NCBI GenBank assembly: GCA_015490195.1
Contig: WFYG01000011.1
Coordinates: 1 to 36,539, forward strand
Length of the DNA: 36,539 nucleotides
Direction of reading: 5' to 3'
Source: Thermovibrio sp.
GTDB taxonomy: Bacteria; Aquificota; Aquificia; Desulfurobacteriales; Desulfurobacteriaceae
The stretch's first letter is position 1, and the number at the start of each line of letters is the position of its first letter. Both the position numbers and the translations under genes were made by a program. Below, one piece after another: positions 9,443-17,156 of the stretch. A model generated the notes under the pieces. The model was not told where the DNA came from, ran no database searches, and saw only the letters and a list, made by a program, of their open reading frames with translations.

Positions 9443-10777
9443 ATGAACCTTGCAAAAATAGTTGCAAACGTTACTGAGGTTCCGGAGCTCCGAAAGAGAT
9501 TCCTCTTTACACTGGCCATCCTGGCCGTCTTCCGGCTGGGGGCCCACATTCCCGTTCCCGGCATAAACGTTCAGGCCTTAATTGAGTTTTTCCAGAGGGC
9601 TCAGGGAACAGTATTTGGAATGATGGACGTCTTCTCTGGTGGAGCCCTCAGGAAGCTCACAGTTTTTGCCCTTGGCGTAATGCCCTACATCAGTTCCGCA
9701 ATTATTATGCAGCTCCTTACCGTTGCAATTCCTTCTATAGAGAAACTTGCTAAAGAGGAGGGGGAGTACGGAAGAAAGAAGATTGCTCAGTATACAAGGT
9801 ACGGAGCAGTAATACTGGCCTTTATTCAGGCTTTGGGAATTGCCATAGGTCTTCAGAATCTAACCAGTCCCTCCGGGGTTCCAGTAGTTCCGAATCCTGG
9901 TTTAACCTTCCTCTTCGTTACGGTAACCACTCTAACTGCAGGTTCAACCTTTCTCATGTGGTTGGGTGAGAAGATAACTGAAAAAGGTGTAGGAAACGGA
10001 ATTTCGCTTCTTATCTTTGCCGGTATCGTATCCCGTATTCCCAACGCCGTTATAACAATGGTAACCATGTTGAAAAACGGAGATATGTCCCTCTTTAAGG
10101 CTATAGGCATAATAGCCATAATAGTTGCAATGATTGCAGCTATTGTTTATATCCAGGAGGCTGAAAGAAGAGTTCCTCTTCAGTACGCAAGAAGGGCAGT
10201 TGGAAGACAGGCGGTAGGAAGGTATACAAGCTACCTCCCTATAAAGCTCAACCCTGCCGGTGTTATGCCCATCATATTTGCAGCATCTGTTTTGATGTTT
10301 CCTGCTACAGTTGCAAGATTTGTCCATAATCCAATAGCCCAGTCCTTGTATGAAGCTCTTATGCCAGGTACTACCCTTTACATGGTGGTTTACGGAGCTC
10401 TCATCTTCTTCTTCACCTACTTCTACACTGCCATCATCTTCAATCCTGAAGAGATAGCCGAAAACCTTAACAAGGCCGGCGGGTTTATACCTGGGGTAAG
10501 AGCCGGAACAGACACGGCAAAATACCTTGACAGAATAGTTTCAAGATTGACATTTGCAGGTGCAGTCTTCCTCACTTTAGTTGCCATAATTCCGCTGATA
10601 ATCGTTCAGAAGATGCACCTTCCTTTCTACTTCGGAGGAACTGCCATTCTCATCGTTGTTGGCGTTGCTTTAGACACCCTCCGCAGGATAGAGGCCTTTG
10701 CCCTTACACTCTCTTACGAGAGCTTCTTCCGTAAAAGACAGAGGAGGTTCAGCTTAGGAGCTGGAGGTTCAAAATGA
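9443..10777 (+). CDS. secY: Protein translocase subunit SecY
   Basis: SecY is the ten-helix channel of the Sec translocon in the cytoplasmic membrane. The 444-residue protein shows the first helix (FLFTLAILAVFRLGAHIPVPGIN), the plug/TM2 region (FSGGALRKLTVFALGVMPYISSAII), GEKITEKGVGNGISLLIFAGI, and the cytoplasmic loop RRVPLQYARRAVGRQ. The loop AGGFIPGVRAGTDTAKYLDR precedes TM9. All are SecY signatures. It ends in an ATGA overlap with adk, indicating coupling inside the spc operon. Confidence 0.98.
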   Translation: MNLAKIVANVTEVPELRKRFLFTLAILAVFRLGAHIPVPGINVQALIEFFQRAQGTVFGMMDVFSGGALRKLTVFALGVMPYISSAIIMQLLTVAIPSIEKLAKEEGEYGRKKIAQYTRYGAVILAFIQALGIAIGLQNLTSPSGVPVVPNPGLTFLFVTVTTLTAGSTFLMWLGEKITEKGVGNGISLLIFAGIVSRIPNAVITMVTMLKNGDMSLFKAIGIIAIIVAMIAAIVYIQEAERRVPLQYARRAVGRQAVGRYTSYLPIKLNPAGVMPIIFAASVLMFPATVARFVHNPIAQSLYEALMPGTTLYMVVYGALIFFFTYFYTAIIFNPEEIAENLNKAGGFIPGVRAGTDTAKYLDRIVSRLTFAGAVFLTLVAIIPLIIVQKMHLPFYFGGTAILIVVGVALDTLRRIEAFALTLSYESFFRKRQRRFSLGAGGSK

Positions 10778-11337
10778 TAAAGGTCGTTTTTCTCGGTCCC
10801 CCAGGGGCAGGTAAAGGGACTCAGGCTGAAAGAATAGCCAAGAAGTACAACGTTCCTCATATATCAACCGGAGACATACTAAGAGAGGCTGTTAAAGAAG
10901 GAACGGAGCTCGGGAGAATAGCAAAATCTTACATGGATAAGGGAGAGCTCGTTCCAGACGAGATTATCATAGGCATCATAAAAGAAAGACTCTCCCAGCC
11001 AGATGTGAAGGAGAGGGGGTTCATTCTTGACGGTTTCCCAAGGACACTTGCTCAGGCAGAGGCTCTTGATAAGATGCTTGAGGAACTCTCCATGCCCCTT
11101 GACAGGGTCATCTACCTCAACGTTGACGACGAAGAGATAGTAAAGAGACTTCTTGCAAGAGGCAGGGCAGACGATACAGAGGAAGTTATAAGAAACCGTC
11201 TGAGAGTTTACAGAGAGCAGACGGCTCCCCTCATAGATTACTACTCAGAGAAATGTATCCTTGCTGAAGTTTACGGAGTTGGAGATATAGACGGAATAAC
11301 GAAGAAGATTGAGGAATTCCTTGGACTGGAAGGTTAA
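10774..11337 (+). CDS. adk: Adenylate kinase (short-LID type)
   Basis: Adenylate kinase interconverts ATP + AMP and 2 ADP in the cytoplasm. The P-loop GPPGAGKGT is at residues 8-16, STGDILREAV binds AMP, and GFILDGFPRTLAQAEAL is the family signature. The segment RLLARGRADDTEEVIRNRL shows a very short LID without the zinc-type cysteines, which accounts for the length of 187 residues. Its start overlaps secY by 4 bases, and map starts 3 bases after its stop. Confidence 0.97.
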   Translation: MIKVVFLGPPGAGKGTQAERIAKKYNVPHISTGDILREAVKEGTELGRIAKSYMDKGELVPDEIIIGIIKERLSQPDVKERGFILDGFPRTLAQAEALDKMLEELSMPLDRVIYLNVDDEEIVKRLLARGRADDTEEVIRNRLRVYREQTAPLIDYYSEKCILAEVYGVGDIDGITKKIEEFLGLEG

Positions 11338-11340
11338 GCC

Positions 11341-12111
11341 TTGAAAAAGACCAAACACGGCATAATCCTCAAATCTCCTGAAGAGATAGCTAAACTGCGA
11401 ACTGCTGCTGCAACAACGATGGAGATAATCCTTAAAGTTGCAGAGCAGGTTGCTCCGGGAATTACCGCCCTTGACATTGACAGGCTGGCAAGGAGCTACT
11501 GTAAAGAGTACGGAGTAAAGCCGGCATTCTTGGGTTACGGCGGTTTTCCCGGTGCTATCTGCGTTTCGGTTAACGAGGAGGTTGTACACGGTCTTCCTAC
11601 TAAAAGGAAAATTTTTAAAGAGGGAGACATTGTCTCCCTCGACTTTGGAGCTATAGTTGACGGCTGGATAGGTGACGTTGCCGTTACGGTACCCGTTGGA
11701 AAGATAAGTGAAACAGCTCAGAAACTTATAGATGTTACCAGAGAGGCACTCTACAGAGGCATTGAAGCCGCAAAGGTGGGGGGAAAACTTATAGACATCT
11801 CCCGTGCTATTCAGAAGTACGTAGAGTCTCACGGGTTTAACGTAACCAGAGGTTACGCAGGCCACGGAATCGGCCGGTCTCTTCACGAAGAGCCACAGAT
11901 AACTAACTACGTTTACAAAGGCTACCCCGACATAACCCTTGAGCCGGGAATGACCTTTGCCATTGAGCCTATGGTAAACGAGGGAACGGGTAGGGTTAAG
12001 GTGAAGAGAGACAGGTGGACAGTTGTAACAAAAGACGGTAAACTTTCTGCCCACTTTGAGCACGATATTGCCCTAACGGAGAACGGGACTATAATTATGT
12101 CCGCAATTTAG
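11341..12111 (+). CDS. map: Methionine aminopeptidase, type I
   Basis: This enzyme removes the initiator methionine from nascent proteins. The 256-residue M24A-fold protein has the dinuclear metal ligands in their usual motifs: DFGAIVDGWIGDVAVT (two Asp), GYAGHGIGRSLHEEPQI (His), TFAIEPM (Glu) and AHFEHDIALTE (Glu). CVSVNEEVVHGLP is the substrate-pocket segment. The start is TTG 11341, behind GGAAGG within the end of adk. The N-terminal zinc-finger extension of eukaryotic forms is absent. Confidence 0.96.
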   Translation: MKKTKHGIILKSPEEIAKLRTAAATTMEIILKVAEQVAPGITALDIDRLARSYCKEYGVKPAFLGYGGFPGAICVSVNEEVVHGLPTKRKIFKEGDIVSLDFGAIVDGWIGDVAVTVPVGKISETAQKLIDVTREALYRGIEAAKVGGKLIDISRAIQKYVESHGFNVTRGYAGHGIGRSLHEEPQITNYVYKGYPDITLEPGMTFAIEPMVNEGTGRVKVKRDRWTVVTKDGKLSAHFEHDIALTENGTIIMSAI

Positions 12112-12138
12112 CGCTAACGTTTTTAATCAGGAGAAGTA

Positions 12139-12357
12139 ATGGCTAAGGAGAAAGGAATTCAGGTAGAGGGTAAGGTAGTAGAGGCTTTACCCAACGCCTA
12201 CTTTAAGGTTGAACTTGATAACGGGCATCAGGTTCTTGCCCACGCTTCAGGAAAGATGAGGGTCCACTTTATAAGAATTCTGCCAGGCGACCGTGTGGTC
12301 GTTGAGCTGAGTCCCTACGACTTAACGAGGGGAAGAATTATCTACAGAAAAGGATAA
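12139..12357 (+). CDS. infA: Translation initiation factor IF-1
   Basis: IF-1 is a small OB-fold factor that occupies the 30S A site during initiation. The 72-residue sequence contains [33 protein letters not shown] and [25 protein letters not shown], almost identical in pattern to other IF-1 proteins. ATG 12139 follows CAGGAGAAG. The 27-base spacer from map contains the perfect palindrome TTAGCGCTAA at 12108-12117, overlapping the map stop. Confidence 0.98.
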   Translation: MAKEKGIQVEGKVVEALPNAYFKVELDNGHQVLAHASGKMRVHFIRILPGDRVVVELSPYDLTRGRIIYRKG

Positions 12358-12413
12358 ACCGTCCCTTCAGATACCGCGGCTAACGGCACGAAACACTAAA
12401 GGAGAGGTTTGAG

Positions 12414-12530
12414 ATGAAGGTAAGACCATCTGTCAAGAAGATCTGTCCAAAGTGTAAGATCATCAGACGCAAAGGCGTTGTGAGGGTTATCTGCGAAAAC
12501 CCAAAGCACAAACAGAGACAAGGTAAGTAA
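12414..12530 (+). CDS. rpmJ: 50S ribosomal protein L36, zinc-binding form
   Basis: L36 is the smallest 50S protein. This 38-residue gene reads [19 protein letters not shown] and continues [18 protein letters not shown]. Cys11, Cys14, Cys27 and His32 form the zinc site, so this is the zinc-containing version. ATG 12414 is preceded by AAAGGAGAGG. The 56-base spacer upstream is the longest in this part of the operon and has an unusual rRNA-like sequence, described in the findings. rpsM starts 11 bases downstream. Confidence 0.97.
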   Translation: MKVRPSVKKICPKCKIIRRKGVVRVICENPKHKQRQGK

Positions 12531-12541
12531 GGAGGAAAGCT

Positions 12542-12922
12542 GTGGCGAGGATAGCTGGAGTTGACATTCCAGACAACAAGAAGGTTCCCTACTCCCTTGC
12601 CTACATCTACGGTATAGGGATTAAGAGCGGTTTTAAAATTTGCGAAAAGGCCGGGGTTGACCCTGAGAAAAGGGTAAAGGACCTTACAGAGGAAGAAATT
12701 GCGAAGATAAGGAAAATTATTGAGAACGAGTACAAAGTTGAAGGTGATCTCAGAAAAGAGATTGCAATGAACATTAAACGCCTTATTGAGATCGGCTGTT
12801 ACAGGGGTGTTCGCCATAGGCTCGGTCTTCCCGTTCGTGGTCAGAGGACCAGAACGAACGCCAGAACCCGTAAGGGACCAAGGAAGACTGTTGCAGGTAA
12901 GAAAAAGGCGCCTAAGAAGTAA
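12542..12922 (+). CDS. rpsM: 30S ribosomal protein S13
   Basis: S13 is a 30S head protein that contacts the P-site tRNA and the 50S subunit. The 126-residue product opens [26 protein letters not shown] and ends with the conserved basic tail ([23 protein letters not shown]). The start codon is GTG at 12542, 5 bases after AGGAGG; the alignment of [10 protein letters not shown] leaves no alternative. Confidence 0.97.
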   Translation: MARIAGVDIPDNKKVPYSLAYIYGIGIKSGFKICEKAGVDPEKRVKDLTEEEIAKIRKIIENEYKVEGDLRKEIAMNIKRLIEIGCYRGVRHRLGLPVRGQRTRTNARTRKGPRKTVAGKKKAPKK

Positions 12923-12938
12923 TTGAAGGAGGTAATTG

Positions 12939-13331
12939 ATGGCCAGGCCTAAGAGGGGCACTAAAAAGAAACAAAAAAGGACTGTCGGTTTTGCTATAGC
13001 TCACATTCAGACTTCCTTTAACAACACCATCGTTACTTTTACCGATAAGGAAGGAAATACCCTTTGCTGGGAAAGCGGCGGAACTGTTGGTTTTAAAGGA
13101 ACAAGGAAGAGTACTCCTTACGCAGCACAGCTTGCAGCTACTAAGGCTGCCCAGAGGGCTATGAAGGAGTTTGGTGTTAAAGACGTTGAGATAAGGATCA
13201 AAGGAAACGGTGGTGGAAGGGAAACCGCCATTAAAGCTATAGCTGCAGCTGGTCTTAACGTTAAGGTTATTCGTGATGTTACTCCTATTCCCCACGACGG
13301 TTGCAGACCACCAAAGAGAAGAAGGGTTTAA
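12939..13331 (+). CDS. rpsK: 30S ribosomal protein S11
   Basis: S11 forms part of the 30S platform near the E site. The 130-residue protein has [18 protein letters not shown], the middle segment [17 protein letters not shown] and the invariant C-terminus [21 protein letters not shown] 12939 is preferred over TTG 12936 from spacing to GAAGGAGGT. It continues the alpha-operon order with 12 bases to rpsD. Confidence 0.97.
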   Translation: MARPKRGTKKKQKRTVGFAIAHIQTSFNNTIVTFTDKEGNTLCWESGGTVGFKGTRKSTPYAAQLAATKAAQRAMKEFGVKDVEIRIKGNGGGRETAIKAIAAAGLNVKVIRDVTPIPHDGCRPPKRRRV

Positions 13332-13343
13332 CGGAGGTAGTAG

Positions 13344-13970
13344 ATGGGTAGGTATACAGGGCCAAAGTGGCGTATTGCAAGAAGACTGGGCGTTAACATA
13401 TACGTTGGAGAGGAGAAGTCTCAAAAGGGTAAATCTGTTCTTGATAGAAGGCCTTACGCTCCCGGTCAGCACGGCCGTTCCCGCAGGAAGATCTCCTACT
13501 ACGGCCGTCAGCTTATGGAAAAGCAGAAGGTTAAGTACTACTACGGTGTAAGAGAAGGTCAGTTCAGGCGCTTCTACGAAATGGCCGAACGTATGAGGGG
13601 ACAGACAGGTGAAAACCTTCTCAAGCTCCTTGAGAGCAGACTTGACAACGTTGTCTACAGGCTTGGGTTTGGTAAGTCCCATAGACACGCAAGACAGTTA
13701 GTTGTCCACGGCCACATCCTTGTAAACGGAAAGAAGGTTGACAGGCCTTCTTACCTTGTTAAGCCTGGAGATGTTATTGAAGTTAAAGAAAAGAGTAGAG
13801 ATATTCCACAGATTAAAGAGGGGATAGAACTTGCTCAGAGAAGGGGAATTCCTTCCTGGCTTGAGCTTGACGCTGAGAACTTTAAGGGAGTTGTGAAGGC
13901 TGAGCCAACACGTGAAGAGATTGAAATTCCTATTGAGGAGCACCTGATCGTAGAGCTCTACTCTAAGTAA
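13344..13970 (+). CDS. rpsD: 30S ribosomal protein S4
   Basis: S4 nucleates assembly of the 30S 5' domain, binding the five-helix junction that includes helix 18, and represses the alpha operon in E. coli. The 208 residues include [35 protein letters not shown], and the S4 RNA-binding domain from about residue 96 ([31 protein letters not shown]). The N-terminus lacks the zinc-binding cysteines of some homologues. Whether autoregulation exists here is unknown; the rpmJ leader would be the place to look. Confidence 0.97.
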   Translation: MGRYTGPKWRIARRLGVNIYVGEEKSQKGKSVLDRRPYAPGQHGRSRRKISYYGRQLMEKQKVKYYYGVREGQFRRFYEMAERMRGQTGENLLKLLESRLDNVVYRLGFGKSHRHARQLVVHGHILVNGKKVDRPSYLVKPGDVIEVKEKSRDIPQIKEGIELAQRRGIPSWLELDAENFKGVVKAEPTREEIEIPIEEHLIVELYSK

Positions 13971-13996
13971 TAGCTAACGCTTTGCGGAGGAAAATA

Positions 13997-14947
13997 ATGG
14001 TTGAGTTTATAACTCCCGATAAGTTTAAGTGGGAGGAGCACACAAACACTTACGGTCGTTTTGTTGTAGAGCCTCTTGAGAAAGGATACGGTATTACCAT
14101 AGGAAACGCTTTAAGGAGAGTACTCCTCTCCTCAATTGAAGGGGCTGCTCCAACGGCCGTGAAGTTTGAGGGGGCTTACCACGAGTTCACAACTCTTCCA
14201 GGCGTTGTTGAGGACGTTACTGAGATCGTTTTAAACATAAAGAAGCTCAGGTTTGTTCTACACGGGGATGGCCCTGTATTTATAGAGCTGAAGAAAAAAG
14301 GGCCGGGAAAGGTTTACGCTAAGGATTTTACACTCCCTTCTCAGGTGGAGCTCCTCACACCTGATCAGGAGATAGCTACTCTTGACAACGAGAACTCTGA
14401 GATAGAGATACACCTGAGGATTGATAGAGGTAAGGGTTTCGTTCTTTCAGAGGACATTCAGGAAATATTTGAGATAACTACTCTTGGCTGGATACCTCTT
14501 GACGCTGACTTCTCTCCTATAAAGAAGGTTACCTATAAAGTTGAGGATACGAGGGTAGGGAGAAGAACAGACTACAACAAACTTACCTTTGAGATCTGGA
14601 CAGACGGTAGTATTTCCCCAAAGGATGCTCTTGTCAGGGCTTCTAACATCCTGATAGACCACTTCCTCCTTGTTAGAGATAAGCTCGTTGAGGCTCTCTT
14701 TGCTACTGAAGAAGTTCAGGAAAAGACAGAGTCTGCTGAAATCTTTTCTCAAACTCTGGAAGAAGCCGGTTTAACGGGAAGGGCTCTTAAGGTTCTTAAG
14801 GAGCACGGAATAGAGACAGTAGGGGATCTGATTAAGCTTTCAAAGAAAGATCTTGAGAGCCTCAAAGGACTTGGGAAGAAGTCCCTTGCAGATATAGAGA
14901 AGTTCCTATCTTCTCTCGGACTTGAGCTTGGAGGTAAGGAAGAATGA
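13997..14947 (+). CDS. rpoA: DNA-directed RNA polymerase subunit alpha
   Basis: The alpha subunit dimerises to scaffold RNA polymerase. The N-terminal domain shows GYGITIGNALRRVLLSSIEGAAPTAVKFE and VVEDVTEIVLNIKKL. The C-terminal domain (about residues 250-310) holds LTGRALKVLKEHGIETVGDLIKLS and LKGLGKKSLADIEKFL, retaining the arginine that matches the UP-element contact residue R265. ATG 13997, 6 bases after GCGGAGG, is chosen over an in-frame TTG at 13982 that would lie upstream of that site. The product is 316 residues and its stop overlaps rplQ by 4 bases. Confidence 0.98.
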   Translation: MVEFITPDKFKWEEHTNTYGRFVVEPLEKGYGITIGNALRRVLLSSIEGAAPTAVKFEGAYHEFTTLPGVVEDVTEIVLNIKKLRFVLHGDGPVFIELKKKGPGKVYAKDFTLPSQVELLTPDQEIATLDNENSEIEIHLRIDRGKGFVLSEDIQEIFEITTLGWIPLDADFSPIKKVTYKVEDTRVGRRTDYNKLTFEIWTDGSISPKDALVRASNILIDHFLLVRDKLVEALFATEEVQEKTESAEIFSQTLEEAGLTGRALKVLKEHGIETVGDLIKLSKKDLESLKGLGKKSLADIEKFLSSLGLELGGKEE

Positions 14948-15336
14948 GACATAGAGTAAAGGGAAAGAAGCTTGGAAGACCCACTGAACACAGGTTATTG
15001 ATGCTCAGGAACCTTGTAACCGATCTCATGGAGCACGGCAAAGTTGTTACAACAGTTGCAAGGGCTAAAGAGCTCCGTCGTATGGCCGACAGACTGATAA
15101 CAAAGGCCAAGCAGGAGGATAAAGTAAAAGCCATCAGAGAAGTTCTTGCAGTCGTAACCAGGAAAGACGTTGCTTACAAAGTGGTAAACGAGATAGCTCC
15201 AAAGTACAAAGAGAGGAACGGTGGTTACACAAGGCTTCTCCACTACGATTTTAGAAGGGGAGACGCTGCACCAACTGCGATAGTTATGTTAGTAGAAACG
15301 GAAGAGGAGAAGCAGGAAGAATCTAAAGAGGAGTAA
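14944..15336 (+). CDS. rplQ: 50S ribosomal protein L17
   Basis: L17 is a 50S protein near the exit tunnel. The 130-residue sequence begins MRHRVKGKKLGRPTEHRLLMLRNLVTDLMEHGKVVTT and includes GGYTRLLHYDFRRGDAAPTAIVMLVE, the L17 signature, plus an acidic Glu-rich tail. It starts in an ATGA overlap with rpoA and is the last gene of the super-operon, followed 22 bases later by an intrinsic terminator. Confidence 0.98.
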   Translation: MRHRVKGKKLGRPTEHRLLMLRNLVTDLMEHGKVVTTVARAKELRRMADRLITKAKQEDKVKAIREVLAVVTRKDVAYKVVNEIAPKYKERNGGYTRLLHYDFRRGDAAPTAIVMLVETEEEKQEESKEE

Positions 15337-15358
15337 TTAACTCTAAGGTAAACAGAGT

Positions 15359-15383
15359 AAAGCCCCCGTTTGGGGGCTTTTTT
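15359..15383 (+). terminator. Intrinsic terminator of the ribosomal super-operon
   Basis: AAAGCCCCC and GGGGGCTTT form a 9-bp stem around a GTTT loop, followed by a T-run, a classic intrinsic terminator. A weaker inverted repeat (ACTCT/AGAGT, 15340-15358) lies directly before it. On the other strand the stem is followed by only three T, so termination of the convergent minCDE transcripts here would be weaker. Confidence 0.95.
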
Positions 15384-15400
15384 ATTTGGAAGGGAGTTGA

Positions 15401-15661
15401 TTAGCCGTTCTTTACGGGAACTTCAATCTCTATTTTACCTTTGGTGTTTTCACTTTCCGTTATGTGGATGTTTACTCCGCTTGTATCAATAAATGGGAAC
15501 TCTTCAAGAGCCTTGAGTATAGCCTCTTTTACTGCTTCTACAGCATTTGGTGGAAGACCAGCTCTGTCGTATTTCAATATTAGCTGAAGCCTCTTTTTAG
15601 CCACCTCTTTGGCGGGAGGCTTGCCGAAAGCACCTTTTAGCTTATCCATAAAACCCATCAT
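15401..15661 (-). CDS. minE: Cell division topological specificity factor MinE
   Basis: MinE stimulates MinD ATPase and drives the Min oscillation or gradient that places the division site. The 86-residue protein has the N-terminal membrane/MinD-binding segment with AKKRLQLILKYDRAGLPP, then a C-terminal dimerisation domain with IHITESENTKGKIEIEVPVK. The start overlaps the minD stop (ATGA); a second ATG follows at once. It is last in the order minC-minD-minE, convergent with rplQ. Confidence 0.95.
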   Translation of the reverse strand: MMGFMDKLKGAFGKPPAKEVAKKRLQLILKYDRAGLPPNAVEAVKEAILKALEEFPFIDTSGVNIHITESENTKGKIEIEVPVKNG

Positions 15662-16455
15662 TCACTCCCGAAGAGTTTTTTCAGTTTGTCCAGAAAGCTC
15701 TCAGAGTAGCTCCACCTGGGGATGGGAACATCCTTTCCTAACAGCCTTTCCGCAATATTCCTGAGCTCTTTTCCAGCTATTGACTCTTCAAAGAGAACTG
15801 CCGGCTCACCTCTGTTTATGTACGAGACCATGTTTCTGTCTTCTGGAACGACGCCTAAAAGGTCAAGGTTGAGAACCTGTAGGACGTCTTCCACGTCTAA
15901 CATGTCTCCTCTTGCAACCTTTTTGGGATCCAGTCTGTTGATTACAAGCTTCGGTTCCGGTTTCTGCATGGCTTCACAGAGGCCCACAACCCTGTCGGCA
16001 TCTCTGATTGACGCCATTTCTGGGTTTGCAACAACTATTATTGTGTCTGCAGGGGTAACGGCCGTTTTGAATCCCTCTTCAATTCCTGCCGGGGAATCAA
16101 TAAAGATAAAGTCAAACTTGTCTCTGAGCTCTTCAACAATTTTTACTAAGTCTTCTGGCTTTACTGCGCTCTTATCCTTCGTTTGGGCTGCTGGAAGAAG
16201 GTAAAGGTTTTTGGTTTTTTTGTCCTTTACCAGTGCCTTTTCGGGAGGGACAACTCCCTCTACCACGTGGACGATGTCGTAAACGATCCTATTCTCAAGC
16301 CCTAGAACTAAGTCAAGGTTTCTCAGTCCAATGTCGGCATCAATTGCCACCACTTTGTATCCTTTCATAGCAAGGGCTGTGGCTATGTTTGCCGTTACTG
16401 TACTTTTTCCAACTCCTCCCTTTCCCGATGTGATACAGATTACCTTATCTGCCAT
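15658..16455 (-). CDS. minD: Septum site-determining ATPase MinD
   Basis: MinD is a membrane-associated ParA-family ATPase that recruits MinC and is released by MinE. The 265-residue product has the deviant Walker A motif ITSGKGGVGKST near the N-terminus, VVAIDADIGLRNLDLVLGLENRIVYD, IFIDSPAGIE and VINRLDP. The C-terminal amphipathic membrane-targeting helix is visible as SESFLDKLKKLFG. It starts at ATG 16455, overlapping the minC stop by one base (TAATG). Confidence 0.97.
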   Translation of the reverse strand: MADKVICITSGKGGVGKSTVTANIATALAMKGYKVVAIDADIGLRNLDLVLGLENRIVYDIVHVVEGVVPPEKALVKDKKTKNLYLLPAAQTKDKSAVKPEDLVKIVEELRDKFDFIFIDSPAGIEEGFKTAVTPADTIIVVANPEMASIRDADRVVGLCEAMQKPEPKLVINRLDPKKVARGDMLDVEDVLQVLNLDLLGVVPEDRNMVSYINRGEPAVLFEESIAGKELRNIAERLLGKDVPIPRWSYSESFLDKLKKLFGSE

Positions 16456-17105
16456 TAACTTCTCCCCATTTTGTGTTCAACTTTTATTTTCCCATCTTTA
16501 ACTCTTATTTTAAAATTGATGTAGGATTCCTTCCTCTCAAATGGAACCTGTTTTCCGCATACCTCAATTATGGGAGCCTGAAAATAAAGGGCTCTCACTT
16601 CACACTCACTCTTCCCTATCCCGGCCCTCACAAACCCCATAAGGTTTCCCATAACGTAAACGTTCCCCCCCGCTTCAACTTCAGCTCCGGGATTGACATC
16701 CCCCATAATTACTATGTCTCCCGTTGATGTTATTTTATCTCCTGATCTAAGGGTTTTCTTAAAGAACTTTATTTCTTCGTTATCGGCTCTTTCTTTTATT
16801 CTTTCAACTTCCATAGTTGACAGGTCACACGGAACTCCAAGTCTTATGCAGAGCTCCCTGTTTTCCTTAACGTTCGTTTTAATCCCGCAGAATGTGAGCT
16901 CCTCAACTGTGTTGAAGTAGTTGATAAGCTCTTCAATCTCTTCAGAGGTTAGGGGTCTGTCCTCAACGGAGAGGATGAAACGGGAACCCTTCAGGAGTTG
17001 CCGTTTTTCGGCTATGAACCTCTTAATTTCGTTCAGGTTAAAGTTTGAGCTGTTTGTAAGGAGTTCTATTGCTATTACGTTTGTTCCCCTTAGCTTAAAA
17101 TCCAT
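16455..17105 (-). CDS. minC: Septum site-determining protein MinC
   Basis: MinC inhibits FtsZ assembly away from midcell. The C-terminal half has the beta-helix repeats typical of MinC (RSGDKITSTGDIVIMGDVNPGAEVEAGGNVYVMGNLMGFVRAG); the N-terminal domain is more divergent. The start is placed at the internal ATG 17105, giving 216 residues, because it has a GAGAGGTG ribosome binding site 5 bases upstream. A longer in-frame start at 17171 would overlap the divergent speB gene and has no such site. It is the first gene of the minCDE operon. Confidence 0.92.
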   Translation of the reverse strand: MDFKLRGTNVIAIELLTNSSNFNLNEIKRFIAEKRQLLKGSRFILSVEDRPLTSEEIEELINYFNTVEELTFCGIKTNVKENRELCIRLGVPCDLSTMEVERIKERADNEEIKFFKKTLRSGDKITSTGDIVIMGDVNPGAEVEAGGNVYVMGNLMGFVRAGIGKSECEVRALYFQAPIIEVCGKQVPFERKESYINFKIRVKDGKIKVEHKMGRS

Positions 17106-17127
17106 TCTACACCTCTCTAACGGTGTA

Positions 17128-17156
17128 AATTCTAACAGGATTGGGGGAAACAATGA
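17128..17156 (-). promoter_or_regulatory. Possible minC promoter
   Basis: On the minus strand, TAGAAT (17133-17128) matches the -10 consensus at 5 of 6 positions, with TTCATT (17156-17151) 17 bases upstream as a poor -35. This would start the minCDE RNA about 16 bases before the minC ATG and lies across the start of speB. Evidence is only motif matching. Confidence 0.35.

Noticed and set aside
11245-12063. 272-codon minus-strand open frame opposite adk and map
   Set aside because: Adk and Map on the plus strand are certain; the antisense product shows no known motif.
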